A stretch of DNA of 64,000 nucleotides from Hyphomonadaceae bacterium (GCA_016791445.1 JAEUMP010000005.1:129001-193000), one strand, 5' to 3'. Shown: positions 53,055 through 63,406, counted from the stretch's first letter. Program-made: numbers and translations. Notes: generated from the letters alone by a model not told the origin.

Positions 53055-54770
53055 ATGGGAATTCGGTTGCCGTCGGCGCTTGCGCTCGCCGCGAGCGCGG
53101 CGCTCGTGCTTGGATGCGCGCAGACGCGAGACGCCGCGCCGCCCGAACCGGTCGTGGCGGAAGCGCCAACCGGAATGCCGCCGACGCCGCCGCCGACGGG
53201 CGTGATGGACTCCATGAGCCGTGCGCAGGCCATGCGCGCTCCGGTTTCGCGACTGTACATGGCTGCGCCGGGCTACAATCCGGAAGCGGAGAGCCGCGAG
53301 ACCTATCGCGAAACAACGCCCAATCCCGTGAAATCCGTGGCGACAGATCCCGTCTCCACCTTCTCCATCGACGTGGATACGGCGAGCTACGCCAATGTCC
53401 GCCGCATGTTGAACGCCGGCAATCTGCCGCCGCGCGACGCCGTGCGCGTGGAAGAGCTGATCAACTATTTCGACTATGACTATGCGTTGCCGAGAGATCG
53501 CGCGGCGCCGTTCTCGACGACTGTGACTGTCGCGCCGAGTCCGTGGGCAAGCGGCAAGCAGCTCATCCACATCGGCCTGCAGGGCTACGACATCGAACCG
53601 CGCGAGCGGCCCGCGCTCAACCTCGTGCTGCTCATGGATACGTCGGGTTCGATGAGCGGGCCCAACCGACTGCCGCTCGCCAAGCGGGCGCTGGCCATGC
53701 TCCTCGATGACCTCGGCCCGCGCGACCGCGTTTCGATCGTCGCCTACGCGGGTTCGGCCGGCGCAGTGCTCGAACCGACGCCCGGAAACGAAAAGTCGAA
53801 GATACTCGGCGCGCTGGATCAGCTCTCCGCCGGCGGCTCAACAGCTGGCGGCCAGGGGCTCGCGCTCGCCTACACGCTCGCGGAGCGCAATTTCGACCGC
53901 AACGCCGTCAACCGGATCATGATCGCCACCGATGGCGACTTCAATGTCGGCATCACGAGCCCGTCCGAGCTGGAAGGCTTCGTCTCCCGCAAGCGCGCGA
54001 GCGGCATCTATCTCTCGGTGCTCGGCTTCGGCGGCGGCAACTACAACGACGCGCTGATGCAACGCCTCGCCCAGAAAGGCAACGGCATCGCCGCCTACAT
54101 CGACACCCTCGCCGAGGCGCGCAAGGTGCTGCACGATCAGGCGCAATCGGCGCTGCTGCCCATCGCCGACGACGTGAAGATACAGGTCGAGTTCAATCCC
54201 GCGCATGTCGCCGAATATCGTCTCATCGGCTACGAGACGCGCATGCTCAACCGCGAGGACTTCAACAACGACCGCGTCGATGCGGGCGAGATCGGCGCGG
54301 GCGCGAACGTCACCGCCATCTACGAGATCACGCCGGTGGGCGGCCGCACGCTGAACGATCCCCTGCGCTACCAGAGCCCGCGCCCGCAGGCCGCGCCTTC
54401 GGGCGAAATTGCTTTCCTGCGCATCCGCTGGAAGCCGCCGGGCGCCGCGGACTCGAAACTGATCGAGCGACCCATCACGGCGCGCGATGCGGTCGCCACG
54501 ATCGCGCAGGCGCCGGAGTCGACGCGCTTCGCCGCCGCCGTCGCGGGTTACGGCCAGCTGCTGCGCGGCGATCCCTATCTCGACGCAGGCTACGGTTTCG
54601 ACCAGGTGATCGATCTCGCGCAGGGCGCGCGCGGGGCCGATCCCTTCGGCTGGCGCGCGGAATTCGTGCAGCTTGCACGCGCGGCGAAAACCGCCCGCGC
54701 CGCGCCGGATCAGCCGAGGATGATCCGGCCGGAAGAGCCGCGGCCGGTCCCCGCGCCGCAACCGCGATGA
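53055..54770 (+). CDS. VWA-domain lipoprotein (YfbK/DUF3520 type)
   Basis: A 571-residue protein with a lipobox (AALVLGC). Residues about 95-180 match the YfbK N-terminal part (VSTFSIDVDTASYANVRRMLNAGNLPP, VRVEELINYFDYDY). The von Willebrand A domain carries the MIDAS motif D195-T-S-G-S199 (LLMDTSGSMSG) and the later Thr/Asp sites (TAGGQGLALAYTLAE, IATDGDFNVG). A DUF3520 C-terminal domain follows (FRIRWKPPGAADSK region). Such lipoproteins bind partner proteins through a metal ion at the outer membrane. Function not defined. It is convergent with fliJ. Confidence 0.9.
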   Translation: MGIRLPSALALAASAALVLGCAQTRDAAPPEPVVAEAPTGMPPTPPPTGVMDSMSRAQAMRAPVSRLYMAAPGYNPEAESRETYRETTPNPVKSVATDPVSTFSIDVDTASYANVRRMLNAGNLPPRDAVRVEELINYFDYDYALPRDRAAPFSTTVTVAPSPWASGKQLIHIGLQGYDIEPRERPALNLVLLMDTSGSMSGPNRLPLAKRALAMLLDDLGPRDRVSIVAYAGSAGAVLEPTPGNEKSKILGALDQLSAGGSTAGGQGLALAYTLAERNFDRNAVNRIMIATDGDFNVGITSPSELEGFVSRKRASGIYLSVLGFGGGNYNDALMQRLAQKGNGIAAYIDTLAEARKVLHDQAQSALLPIADDVKIQVEFNPAHVAEYRLIGYETRMLNREDFNNDRVDAGEIGAGANVTAIYEITPVGGRTLNDPLRYQSPRPQAAPSGEIAFLRIRWKPPGAADSKLIERPITARDAVATIAQAPESTRFAAAVAGYGQLLRGDPYLDAGYGFDQVIDLAQGARGADPFGWRAEFVQLARAAKTARAAPDQPRMIRPEEPRPVPAPQPR

Positions 54771-54791
54771 CATGAGAGCGCGGCCGGCGGG

Positions 54792-55208
54792 TCAGCCCCG
54801 TCGCGCCGCGCGCATGGCGGCCGCCTCATCCAAGGAGGCCAGTTCGCGGGCGTTCTCGGCGAGACGCTCGCGTTCTTCCTGCGCCTGCATGAGGTGTTCG
54901 ATCTTCTTCAGTTCGATGTATGCGGCCGAAAGACGTTCGCGCAGCGCGGACTCTTCGCCGGCGAGCCGCGCATCGGTCTCCGCCATGGCGCGCTTTTCCT
55001 CCGCCGCGCGCGGCGCGTATGCGCCATAGGCGGCGCGCGCCTCCGCATCGCGGACGGCCACGGCCTGTTCCTGTGCGATTTCCGCCTCGAGCGCCGCCTG
55101 TCGCGCAGCGATCGCCTCGCGCGCAGCCACGATCTCTGCGAGTTCGATGCGGGCTTCGTCGATCTGCGCGCGTTGCAGCCGCGCCAGCGTGTTCAGCGCC
55201 TTGCTCAT
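54792..55208 (-). CDS. fliJ: flagellar export chaperone-like protein FliJ
   Basis: A 138-residue, strongly helical protein of coiled-coil type ([33 protein letters not shown], then [22 protein letters not shown]). Size and position immediately after fliI, with a 4-bp overlap, identify it as FliJ, which couples the FliI ATPase to the export gate FlhA in the flagellar secretion apparatus. Confidence 0.85.
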   Translation of the reverse strand: MSKALNTLARLQRAQIDEARIELAEIVAAREAIAARQAALEAEIAQEQAVAVRDAEARAAYGAYAPRAAEEKRAMAETDARLAGEESALRERLSAAYIELKKIEHLMQAQEERERLAENARELASLDEAAAMRAARRG

Positions 55209-56527
55209 GTCTGGAGCGCCCCTTCAAGCATCGCGAACGCATCGTCGATGCTGCTCAATTCATCCCGACCCTGCGAGAGGACGGCCTCGATCGCCGGTCG
55301 TTGCGCGATCGCACGATCGAGGATCGCGTCTGCGCCCGCACGATAGGCGCCGATGCGGATCAGTTCTTCCATGTCCGCGTAGGAACTCAGGAGGCGTTTG
55401 GCTTCGCCAACCAGTTCGTTCTCCCGCGCGGAGTGACACATGGGCATCAGGCGCGAAATCGACTTCAGCACATTGATCGCCGGATAGCGCCCGCGTTCCG
55501 CGATCGCGCGCTCCATGACGATGTGGCCGTCGAGAATGCCGCGCACCGCGTCCGCGATCGGCTCGTTGTGATCATCGCCGTCGACAAGCACCGTGAAGAG
55601 CCCCGTGATCGAGCCTTTGGCGCCGACAGGCCCCGGCCCGGCGCGTTCGAGCAGGCGCGGCAGATCCGCGAAGACCGAAGGCGTGTAGCCCTTCGTCGTC
55701 GGTGGTTCGCCGGCGGCGAGTCCGATTTCCCGGCCGGCCATGGCGTAGCGCGTGACGCTGTCGAGAAGCAGCAGGACATCCTTGCCTTCGTCGCGGAAAT
55801 GTTCGGCGACGGCGCACGCCTGTTCGGCGGCGAGACGACGTCGCGCGGCGGGCTCATCGGATGTCGCGACGACGACGACCGCGCGACGGCGCCCTTCTTC
55901 GCCCAGCGTATCCTCGATGAATTCGCGCACTTCGCGCCCGCGTTCGCCGATCAGACCGATGACGATGACGTCCGCTTCCGCGCCGCGCGAGAGCATCGAC
56001 AGCAGCACCGATTTACCGACGCCCGAGCCGGCGAAGATGCCCATCCGCTGGCCGCGACAGACCGCAGCGAAAATGTTCAACGCGCGCACGCCGAGATCGA
56101 GACGCGCGCCGACGCGGCCGCGGCCATGCGCAGCGGGCGGCGCTGCGCGCACGGGGCGCGCGTGCAGGCCCTGCGGCAGCGGACCCTCGCCGTCCACAGG
56201 ATCGCCGAAAGCATCGATGACGCGGCCAAGCCAGGCGTCGCACGGACGCGTGGTCGGCGCGGCGCCGTCGAACAGCACCCGCGCGCCGGGGCGGATGGAG
56301 TCCACCGCGTCGAACGGCAGCAGCAGCGCGCGCGATCCCTTGAAGCCGACGATCTCCGCGCGCGTCGGGCGCGCGCCGGCGATCGTGGCGCGTTCGCCGA
56401 CGACCAGCGCTTCCGCAGGCCCCGTGGCTTCGATGAGCAGGCCGCTCAACCCCGCAACGCGTCCGGAGAAGACGCGCGGGTCGAGACGTTCGATCTCGTC
56501 GATAGCGGAAAGGAGTGCGGAGCCCAC
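55205..56527 (-). CDS. fliI: flagellum-specific ATP synthase FliI
   Basis: A 440-residue hexameric ATPase of the flagellar type III export system. The P-loop is at residues about 167-173 ([16 protein letters not shown]), Walker B is [25 protein letters not shown], and the C-terminal part contains the export-ATPase signature around [22 protein letters not shown]. It energises export of rod, hook and filament subunits with FliJ. It is divergent from ctrA, separated by about 375 bp that contain CtrA half-sites and GANTC sites. Confidence 0.95.
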   Translation of the reverse strand: MGSALLSAIDEIERLDPRVFSGRVAGLSGLLIEATGPAEALVVGERATIAGARPTRAEIVGFKGSRALLLPFDAVDSIRPGARVLFDGAAPTTRPCDAWLGRVIDAFGDPVDGEGPLPQGLHARPVRAAPPAAHGRGRVGARLDLGVRALNIFAAVCRGQRMGIFAGSGVGKSVLLSMLSRGAEADVIVIGLIGERGREVREFIEDTLGEEGRRRAVVVVATSDEPAARRRLAAEQACAVAEHFRDEGKDVLLLLDSVTRYAMAGREIGLAAGEPPTTKGYTPSVFADLPRLLERAGPGPVGAKGSITGLFTVLVDGDDHNEPIADAVRGILDGHIVMERAIAERGRYPAINVLKSISRLMPMCHSARENELVGEAKRLLSSYADMEELIRIGAYRAGADAILDRAIAQRPAIEAVLSQGRDELSSIDDAFAMLEGALQT

Positions 56528-56697
56528 GCTTCGGATTTCGGTCAGAATGATTGAGCGGGGATTAAAGCGCCGGGAGCGATGGGGCGCGTGCGCGAAGCGG
56601 CGTCGGAATTTTTTGCAGTCGATATCGGTACAGGTCCGAAATGAGAACGCGCTGCGGCTTTACTGTCGTTTCGGAACCGTTCCCGGAAAAATCGTGG

Positions 56698-56712
56698 TTA
56701 ATGATGGGTTAT
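56698..56712. promoter_or_regulatory. near-consensus CtrA box in the ctrA-fliI intergenic region
   Basis: TTAA-TGATGGG-TTAT has one mismatch to TTAA-N7-TTAA. Further TTAAC half-sites are at 56819-56823, 56836-56840 and GGTTAA at 56854-56859. Autoregulation of ctrA and control of fliI are the expected roles. Confidence 0.5.
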
Positions 56713-56760
56713 CGGCCATTGGTTGATGTTTCGAAATCGAAACCGACGGCGCTGGCGCCA

Positions 56761-56849
56761 GATTCTCGGCTGTCAAACCGAGGTCTTTACAGATGAATCG
56801 AACTGAATCATTGCCGCGTTAACCGGTTGGATACTTTAACGGGCGAATC
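56761..56849. promoter_or_regulatory. cluster of four GANTC (CcrM) sites upstream of ctrA
   Basis: GANTC occurs at 56761-56765 (GATTC), 56795-56799, 56805-56809 and 56845-56849 (GAATC). Four sites within 89 bp is dense. In Caulobacter the methylation state of such a site in the ctrA promoter times its transcription through GcrA. Confidence 0.55.
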
Positions 56850-56902
56850 TATCGGTTAACAGGGCGCGGGGCTGCGCGGATTTTTGCGGACTGGAGCGGG
56901 CA

Positions 56903-57604
56903 ATGCGGGTTCTTCTGATCGAGGACGACAGCGCAACAGCGCAGGGCATCGAGCTGATGCTCAAGTCGGAAGGCTTCAACATCTATTCGACCGACCTCGG
57001 CGAGGAAGGCATCGATCTCGGCAAGCTGTATGATTACGACATCATCCTGCTCGACCTGACCCTGCCCGACATGCACGGCTACGATGTGCTGAAGCAGCTG
57101 CGTCTCGCGCGCGTCAACACGCCGATCCTCATTCTCTCCGGCAACGCCGATATCGACGCCAAGGTCCGCGGCCTCGGCTTCGGCGCCGACGACTACATGA
57201 CCAAGCCGTTCAACAAGGACGAACTGGTCGCGCGCATCAACGCCATCGTCCGCCGCTCGAAGGGCCACGCGCAATCGGTGATCCGCACCGGCGACGTCAT
57301 CGTGAACCTCGACGCCAAGACCGTCGAAGTGAACAGCCAGCGCGTCCACCTGACGGGCAAGGAATACCAGATGCTGGAGCTGCTCTCGCTCCGCAAAGGC
57401 ACGACGCTCACCAAGGAAATGTTCCTCAACCACCTCTATGGCGGAATGGACGAGCCGGAACTGAAGATCATCGACGTCTTCATCTGCAAGCTCCGCAAGA
57501 AGCTCGCGGCGGCCACCGGCGGCGAACACAACATCGAGACGGTCTGGGGCCGCGGCTATGTGCTGCGCGATCCGCAGGAAGTCGGCGCCGTCGTCGCGGC
57601 CTGA
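56903..57604 (+). CDS. ctrA: cell-cycle master regulator CtrA
   Basis: A 233-residue OmpR-type response regulator. The receiver has D8/D9 in LLIEDDS, phosphorylated D51 ([17 protein letters not shown]) and the Lys of [10 protein letters not shown]. The winged-helix DNA-binding domain ([52 protein letters not shown]) is characteristic of CtrA. The C terminus ends in VVAA, the terminal Ala-Ala that marks CtrA for ClpXP proteolysis in Caulobacter. GGAG lies before the ATG. It controls replication, flagellum and cell division genes. Confidence 0.97.
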   Translation: MRVLLIEDDSATAQGIELMLKSEGFNIYSTDLGEEGIDLGKLYDYDIILLDLTLPDMHGYDVLKQLRLARVNTPILILSGNADIDAKVRGLGFGADDYMTKPFNKDELVARINAIVRRSKGHAQSVIRTGDVIVNLDAKTVEVNSQRVHLTGKEYQMLELLSLRKGTTLTKEMFLNHLYGGMDEPELKIIDVFICKLRKKLAAATGGEHNIETVWGRGYVLRDPQEVGAVVAA

Positions 57605-57642
57605 CCCGAAAAACCCTTCCAGATTGCCCGAATTGGGTCCAG

Positions 57643-57667
57643 CAGGCCGGGGAAACCCGGCCTGTTT
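57643..57667 (+). terminator. rho-independent terminator after ctrA
   Basis: CAGGCCGGG-GAAA-CCCGGCCTG stem (9 bp) with a short T tract after it, 39 bp past the ctrA stop. Confidence 0.75.
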
Positions 57668-57729
57668 GCGCTTGCAGACACCCACGGTGACAATTTAGTG
57701 AAGGCGCCGGGGAAACTTACAGGGCTGTC

Positions 57730-58245
57730 ATGGCTGACGAGGCGCGCATCACCGCGCTCATCATCGACGACAACGCGCACATGCGTTCGATCCTCATCAC
57801 GCTCCTGCATGCGGTGGGCGTGGACGAAACGCGGCAGGCGTCGGACGGCGCAGAAGCGATGTCGATGCTGCTCGTCTGGCATCCCACGTTCATCGTGGTC
57901 GACCAGAACATGCAGCCGATGAACGGGACGGCCTTCGCCCGGCAATTGCGCGCCGCCCGCAACAATCCCTGCACCGCCGTGCCGATCATCATGCTCACTG
58001 CGCACACCGAGCGTGCGATCGTGGAAACGGCGCGGGACGCCGGCATCGATGAAATACTCGCCAAGCCGATTTCGGCGAAGGCGCTGATGCAGCGCCTCAA
58101 TGCGATCCTGAACGAACGCCGACCCTTCGTGCGCGCAACGACCTATGTCGGACCGGACCGGCGCCGGCGAAAGGCGGGACACGGATATCGCGGGCCAAAG
58201 CGGCGCATCGACGACCGCCAGGACGATACTTACGACCTCGACTGA
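57730..58245 (+). CDS. single-domain response regulator with basic tail
   Basis: A 171-residue protein. Receiver residues about 8-130: acidic pair DD in LIIDDNAHMRS, phosphoacceptor D58 (IVVDQNMQPMNG), T in IMLTAHTE and K in ILAKPIS. There is no output domain, but a 40-residue basic tail follows (YVGPDRRRRKAGHGYRGPKRRIDD), a pattern seen in several alphaproteobacterial receivers. It has its own promoter region after the ctrA terminator. It probably relays phosphate or binds a target such as a motor or kinase. Confidence 0.85.
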   Translation: MADEARITALIIDDNAHMRSILITLLHAVGVDETRQASDGAEAMSMLLVWHPTFIVVDQNMQPMNGTAFARQLRAARNNPCTAVPIIMLTAHTERAIVETARDAGIDEILAKPISAKALMQRLNAILNERRPFVRATTYVGPDRRRRKAGHGYRGPKRRIDDRQDDTYDLD

Positions 58246-58251
58246 AAGGCG

Positions 58252-59652
58252 TCAGCGAAAGCCGCCGCGAATGGCGCCGTCGCTCGGCACGGCGGAGGCC
58301 GCCGTCACGATCGCCTGCCCGCGCGGCGCGCCGCGCAGTTCCGCTTCCCGCTGGTGGGCGACACGCAACGCATCGATCCGGTCACGCTCGATCTTGAACG
58401 CCGCGAGTTCAGTCGCGCTGAGATTGCGGCCGGTGGGAACACGCAGGCGCATCGGATTGATCTGCTGGCCGCGCAGCAGCACTTCGTAATGGAGGTGCGG
58501 CCCCGTCGAACGCCCCGTCGAGCCGACATACCCGATCACCTGCTGCTGGCTCACGCGCACGCCGGGACGCACGCCGCGGCCGAAACGCGACATGTGCGCA
58601 TAAGCGGTTTCATATCCGTCCGAATGACGAATGCGGACATAGTTGCCGTAGCCGCCATTGTACCCGGCCTTCACGACGACGCCGTCGCCCGCCGCCATGA
58701 TCGGGGTGCCTGTCGGCGCCGCGAAATCAGTACCCTTGTGCAACGCCGAATAGCCGAGAATGGGATGTCGGCGGAGACCGAACCCCGAAGAAAGCCGCGC
58801 GCCGTTGATTGGCGTTTTCATCAGGAATTTGCGCGCGCTCTTGCCGTTGGCGTCGTACCAGTCTGCGGTCGCCTCGCCTTCGCGCTTGAAGCGGTAGAAG
58901 CTCTTGGCGGCGCCGCGCGCATCGAGAGAAACGAAAAGCAGATTCTCCGTCTTCACCGTGCGGCCTTCGTCGTCGCGGAAACGCTCGAAGACGAGTTCGA
59001 GCGCGTCGCCGGGATGGATGTCGCGCTGGAAGTCGATGTCGTAGGCGAAGATGTCGGCGAGCTGGCGCACTTCCTTTTCGGTGGCCCCGCCGGCGATGGC
59101 GCTGTCGTAGAGCGATTTCTCGACCCTCGCTGCGATGCGCGCGACTTCGAAGGTCAATGGCATCATCACCTGACGCGCACGGAACTGGCCGTCGAATGTG
59201 CGGTTCACCGTGATCGCCGCGCCCGGCTCAGAGCGGAACGCGAGACCGGTGAGCCGCGCTTCTGCGCCATTGCTCTCGAAATAGACTTTCAGGATCTGGT
59301 CGCGCCGAAGCCGTCGACCGTCGAAAATGTTGCTGACGCTGTTGAGCAGCGCATTCGCCTCGCTCGGATTCGCGCCGGCCTTGTTGAGCGCCATGGCGAG
59401 CGTCTCGCCGCTGGCGACCTGCACCTCGCGCTCCTCGGGCACGCCGACATCGCCGGTGAAGGCCAGATGTTCAGCGACGATCGCCTGCGCTTCCGCCTCT
59501 GCAGCCAGGCGCGCCCGCAATTCCGGGCTCACCGTTCCGGCGAAACCACCCAGCGCCCATAGTCCGACAGCGGCTGCGGCCACCGCGAGCGCGGGCCAGC
59601 GCAGGCCGCGCGGCCACGAGCCGAGCACCATGGGCCCCGAACCGGCGATCAT
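58252..59652 (-). CDS. M23-family peptidoglycan metallopeptidase
   Basis: A 466-residue protein with one N-terminal membrane helix (LRWPALAVAAAAVGLWALGGF). Residues about 75-120 resemble an OapA/LysM-like domain (VASGETLAMALNKAGANPSEANALLNSV). The M23 domain lies at about 305-405 and has both zinc motifs intact: H-x3-D in LHKGTDFAAPTGTP and HLH in GPHLHYEVLL. It is expected to cut peptidoglycan cross-links in the periplasm during growth or division. It is convergent with the receiver gene, 6 bp apart. Confidence 0.92.
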   Translation of the reverse strand: MIAGSGPMVLGSWPRGLRWPALAVAAAAVGLWALGGFAGTVSPELRARLAAEAEAQAIVAEHLAFTGDVGVPEEREVQVASGETLAMALNKAGANPSEANALLNSVSNIFDGRRLRRDQILKVYFESNGAEARLTGLAFRSEPGAAITVNRTFDGQFRARQVMMPLTFEVARIAARVEKSLYDSAIAGGATEKEVRQLADIFAYDIDFQRDIHPGDALELVFERFRDDEGRTVKTENLLFVSLDARGAAKSFYRFKREGEATADWYDANGKSARKFLMKTPINGARLSSGFGLRRHPILGYSALHKGTDFAAPTGTPIMAAGDGVVVKAGYNGGYGNYVRIRHSDGYETAYAHMSRFGRGVRPGVRVSQQQVIGYVGSTGRSTGPHLHYEVLLRGQQINPMRLRVPTGRNLSATELAAFKIERDRIDALRVAHQREAELRGAPRGQAIVTAASAVPSDGAIRGGFR

Positions 59653-59735
59653 GCAGACTGCACTCGTGACAAGACGGTAAGATTCCCGAAGCCCATCGAC
59701 CGTATCGCCCCATGATCGGCCAGATTACTTAAAAA

Positions 59736-59771
59736 GCGTCATGACCGCTTCTGTCACTTCGTTCATGACGC
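59736..59771. promoter_or_regulatory. 9-bp inverted repeat in the M23/ydbH divergent promoter region
   Basis: GCGTCATGA (59736-59744) and TCATGACGC (59763-59771) are exact reverse complements with an 18-bp spacer. The position between divergent envelope genes suggests an operator for an unknown regulator. Confidence 0.4.
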
Positions 59772-59884
59772 GGGCGGAACTATGAAGCGCTTCTTAGCAT
59801 TTAGGGCGGTAAGTCCCAACAAACCATGGCTTTAATGCGCACCCCCTTGAGGGTCAAACCGACGACAGGGCGGGCGGAGGCGCG

Positions 59885-62800
59885 ATGAAGGAGCCGACCC
59901 TGCCCGACCCGACGCCCACGCGCCGCCGGCTACGGCTCGTCGCAGGCGTTGCGGGCGTCTCGATCCTTGCTGTAGCCGGTGCGGCCTGGTTCTTCCGCAT
60001 GCCGGTGACCGACCATTTCGCTCGCAGCGCCATGGCGGACATGGGTCTGGACGCAGACTTCAGGGTCACCCGCGTCGATCCCGGCGGCATCGGGCTGAGC
60101 GCACTGCGTATCGGCCCTGCGGAAGCCCCGGACGCCGCCGCGCAACGCGCCGACATCCGCCTCGGATGGGGGCTGACCGGGCCGCGTGTCGCAGGACTAC
60201 GCCTGGTGGAGCCCGCACTCCGCATAGGAATATCCGACAAGGGCGTGTCCCTCGGTTCGCTCGACCGGCTTGGATCCGGCGACGGCGGCGCGGGGCGCCT
60301 GCCCGACATGTCCATCGAGATCGTCGACGGCCGCGTCCTGATCTCCACGCCCTACGGCGTCCTGCCTGCGACGGTGACGAGCAAGGGCCGGCTGACCCGG
60401 GACTTCACCGGCGCTGTCGATATCGCGCCTGCGAGCGTGCAAACCGCTGCGGGCGGCATGGCGGGCGTCCGCCTCTCCATCCGCGCACGCACTGAAGGCG
60501 GTTCGCTGCTCGTGGAGAGCGATGGCGCGATTGCCGCGCTCGACAGCGAGGGCGCCCGACTTCGCGATCTGAAACTCAACGCTTCCGCCGCCATCCCGCG
60601 AGAATTTCGCGGTGCGTCCGCTTCGCTGCGCGGCGCGGTGGGCGAAGTCTCGGCGGGCGGACACGCCGTTGCGGGCGCGCGCCTCGAAGCGGGCGTCGAA
60701 CCTGCCGCCGCAAATCGCTGGCGCCTGCGCAGTACGGTGGATGCGACATCGATCTCCGGTGACGCGCTGAGCGGCGCAGGCGTGCGGGTGACCCTCAACG
60801 GCGCAGGAGATCCGTCCGAAGCCAACGGCGAGTGGACATTTCGTGCAGACGAATTCGGCGCGTCGCGCCTGCACTCGTCGAAGCCCAACGGCGCGGGCAC
60901 ATTCGCCTTCAGCGGCAAGTCGAAAGACGGCGCCGTGATCTCTGCGGCCGGATCCGTCACTTTGCCGGAAGCGGCGATCGACGCCCAAGGCCGTCGCGAA
61001 ATACTCGCCGCCACGCCTTCGCTTTCGGGTTCACCGCTCGGCCCGCTCTTTGGCTCGGGACGCGCGGCGCTCGATCGCGCGCTGACGCAGTTTTCCACCG
61101 CCGCCGCCGTGCGACTCGACTGGCGCGCGGGAAGCGGTCGACTTTCGTTTCCCGGGCCGTTGACCGCGCAGGCGGCGAGCGGCGCCATCGTGACCGCGAC
61201 GCCCGCCGAGAGCGGACGCCCTGTGCTGATGCTTCTCCTCCCGTCGGGTGAAATCAGCGGCGGCGCGCGCATCAACACCGAAGGCGGCGGACTTCCCGCC
61301 GCGACGCTCGCGGTTTCCACATTCACCTTCTCCGGCGCACGCATGCAGGCCGACGGCGCACTGCGCATCGCGGACTGGCGCGCGAACGGCGGACGCCTCG
61401 ACCTCGAGAACACACGGTTCAAACTCAACAGCGAAAACGGCAAGGGCCGCTTTTCCCTCGACGGCGCAGTCGCGATCGATGGCGCCGCCGAAGCGCTCAG
61501 CATCCGCGATCTGCGCGCACCGCTGAAGATCGACGCCGTCTGGGGCGGCGGCTATCGCATCACCCTGCCCGATGGTTGCGCGCCGATCGATCAAGGCGCC
61601 ATCGGGGTGCCGGGGCATGTGCTGGAGGGGCGGCGCATTGCGCTGTGTCCCGGCGCGGACGGCGTGCTGATGGGCGAAGACGCGCGCGGCCAGATGTTCG
61701 GCGGGTTCTCCGTCAACGCCGCCACCTTCTCCGGCCACACCGACGACGCGGCGCGCAAGCCCGTATCGTTCGCGGCCGAACGCATTGACGGGCGCTTCGT
61801 CGGACCGAAGACGGACTCCCATCTCGAAGTGTCGGTGACCAATCCGTCCTACGCTGTGGAGTTCGCTCCCGACCGGCGCATCCGCTTCGCCGGCGCGCAG
61901 CTGACCGCGCGCACCGAACAGGGCGGACGCGTCGGCGGCGCGCTGACGGGCGGCGTGTTCGAAGATCCCGCCGTGCCCGCCAATGTCTCCGACATCGCTG
62001 CGCGCTGGACCTCAGGCACGGAAGGCGGACGCAATGTCGTGCGCCTCATCGACGGCGTGGCGACGCTCAGCGACCGCAAACCCATCGACGGCGATCCGCC
62101 CGTCGATGCCGGCGTCGCGCGCGACGCTGTGCGGGAGGTCACGCCCGAAACCGCCCGCGCCATGACGGCGGCGGCCGAAATAACGGCGCGACCGCAGTGG
62201 ATTCCTCGTTTCAATCCGGTGCGCGTGGGTGAACTGAACGCCACGCTCGCGGGATCGGAGATCGCCGCCACCGGCGTCATCGACCTCATCGACGGCGGCG
62301 CGTATCGCGGCCCCCGCAAGGGCGATCGACGGCTCGCGACGCTGACCGTGCAACACGATCTCCGCACCGGCGAAGGCCTCGCCGACATCGACAACGCGGC
62401 GCTGCAGTTCGGACCATCGCTCGACGTGTACGAAATCACCGAACTTGCGCGCGGCGTCATCGACCGCGTCACCGGACCGGTGACCATCGATCTGCGCGCG
62501 ACGTGGAACAACGAGATCATGAAGACCGGCGGTCACATCATTCTCGACGACGTGAACCTCAACGCCGCAGCGCTCGGCCCCGTCACCGGCGTCTCCGGCA
62601 ACATCGCCTTCAACGATCTCGCGCTGATGACCACGCCGCCGGGACAGACGCTGACGGTCAAACGTCTCAATCCCGGGATCGTGGTGGAGAACGGCGTCAT
62701 CCGCTTCGAGCTGCGCGGCGCGGACCGTATCTACATGGAATCCGCCGCCTGGCCGTTCGCGGGCGGCGTGCTTTCCGTCGATCCGCAGGAAGTGCAGATC

Positions 62801-63364
62801 GGCGAGGACGATTTCCGCATGACGCTGGCGCTGCGCGACGTCGACGTCGCGCGCTTCCTGCAACAGCTCGAGCTGAAGGACCTGACCGCCACCGGCACCG
62901 TGGAAGGCGCCTTCCCGCTCGTGTTCAACCGCGAGGGCGGCGCCATCGACGGTCTCGGCACGCTGCGCGCGGCGCCGGGCGGCGGCACGATCAGCTACAC
63001 CGGCAATGCAGGATCGGGCCTCGCGGGCGCGCCGCAGATCGCGTTCGAGGCGTTGCGAAGCTTCCGCTATGACGATCTCGTGCTCGAACTCACCGGCAAG
63101 CTCGACGGCGAGCTGGTCACCGCCATCCGCTTCACCGGCACCAACCAGGAGCCCGTCGACATGATGGCGGGGCCCGTCGCCACGCCGATCCCGGGACTGG
63201 GACAGATCCGGGCCACGGGCCTGCCCTTCCGGTTCACCGTTTCTGTTCGGGCGCCGTTCAGGCGACTGATGCAGACTTCCGACGGTCTCAGCGACGCCCG
63301 GCCCCTCGTGGACGAGGCGATCCGGAACGGGACCGTTGACCCCGCCCCGCAACCGCCCAATTAA
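59885..63364 (+). CDS. ydbH: YdbH-family inter-membrane phospholipid transport protein
   Basis: An 1159-residue AsmA-like protein with one N-terminal transmembrane helix (about residues 19-38) and a very long periplasmic beta-rich stretch. The YdbH C-terminal domain is recognisable (VTGPVTIDLRATWNNEIMKTGGHIILDDVNLNAAALGPVTGVSGNIAFNDL, then VLSVDPQEVQIGEDDFRMTLALRDVDVARFLQQLEL). In E. coli YdbH with TamB and YhdP forms bridges that carry phospholipids to the outer membrane, and it works with the YnbE lipoprotein. Start ATG with GGAGG upstream. The ynbE-like and ydbL-like genes follow at once. Confidence 0.9.
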   Translation: MKEPTLPDPTPTRRRLRLVAGVAGVSILAVAGAAWFFRMPVTDHFARSAMADMGLDADFRVTRVDPGGIGLSALRIGPAEAPDAAAQRADIRLGWGLTGPRVAGLRLVEPALRIGISDKGVSLGSLDRLGSGDGGAGRLPDMSIEIVDGRVLISTPYGVLPATVTSKGRLTRDFTGAVDIAPASVQTAAGGMAGVRLSIRARTEGGSLLVESDGAIAALDSEGARLRDLKLNASAAIPREFRGASASLRGAVGEVSAGGHAVAGARLEAGVEPAAANRWRLRSTVDATSISGDALSGAGVRVTLNGAGDPSEANGEWTFRADEFGASRLHSSKPNGAGTFAFSGKSKDGAVISAAGSVTLPEAAIDAQGRREILAATPSLSGSPLGPLFGSGRAALDRALTQFSTAAAVRLDWRAGSGRLSFPGPLTAQAASGAIVTATPAESGRPVLMLLLPSGEISGGARINTEGGGLPAATLAVSTFTFSGARMQADGALRIADWRANGGRLDLENTRFKLNSENGKGRFSLDGAVAIDGAAEALSIRDLRAPLKIDAVWGGGYRITLPDGCAPIDQGAIGVPGHVLEGRRIALCPGADGVLMGEDARGQMFGGFSVNAATFSGHTDDAARKPVSFAAERIDGRFVGPKTDSHLEVSVTNPSYAVEFAPDRRIRFAGAQLTARTEQGGRVGGALTGGVFEDPAVPANVSDIAARWTSGTEGGRNVVRLIDGVATLSDRKPIDGDPPVDAGVARDAVREVTPETARAMTAAAEITARPQWIPRFNPVRVGELNATLAGSEIAATGVIDLIDGGAYRGPRKGDRRLATLTVQHDLRTGEGLADIDNAALQFGPSLDVYEITELARGVIDRVTGPVTIDLRATWNNEIMKTGGHIILDDVNLNAAALGPVTGVSGNIAFNDLALMTTPPGQTLTVKRLNPGIVVENGVIRFELRGADRIYMESAAWPFAGGVLSVDPQEVQIGEDDFRMTLALRDVDVARFLQQLELKDLTATGTVEGAFPLVFNREGGAIDGLGTLRAAPGGGTISYTGNAGSGLAGAPQIAFEALRSFRYDDLVLELTGKLDGELVTAIRFTGTNQEPVDMMAGPVATPIPGLGQIRATGLPFRFTVSVRAPFRRLMQTSDGLSDARPLVDEAIRNGTVDPAPQPPN

Positions 63365-63406
63365 GGTCGGACGTTACGGGATCGGCAGACGACGAGAGGA
63401 GCCAAC

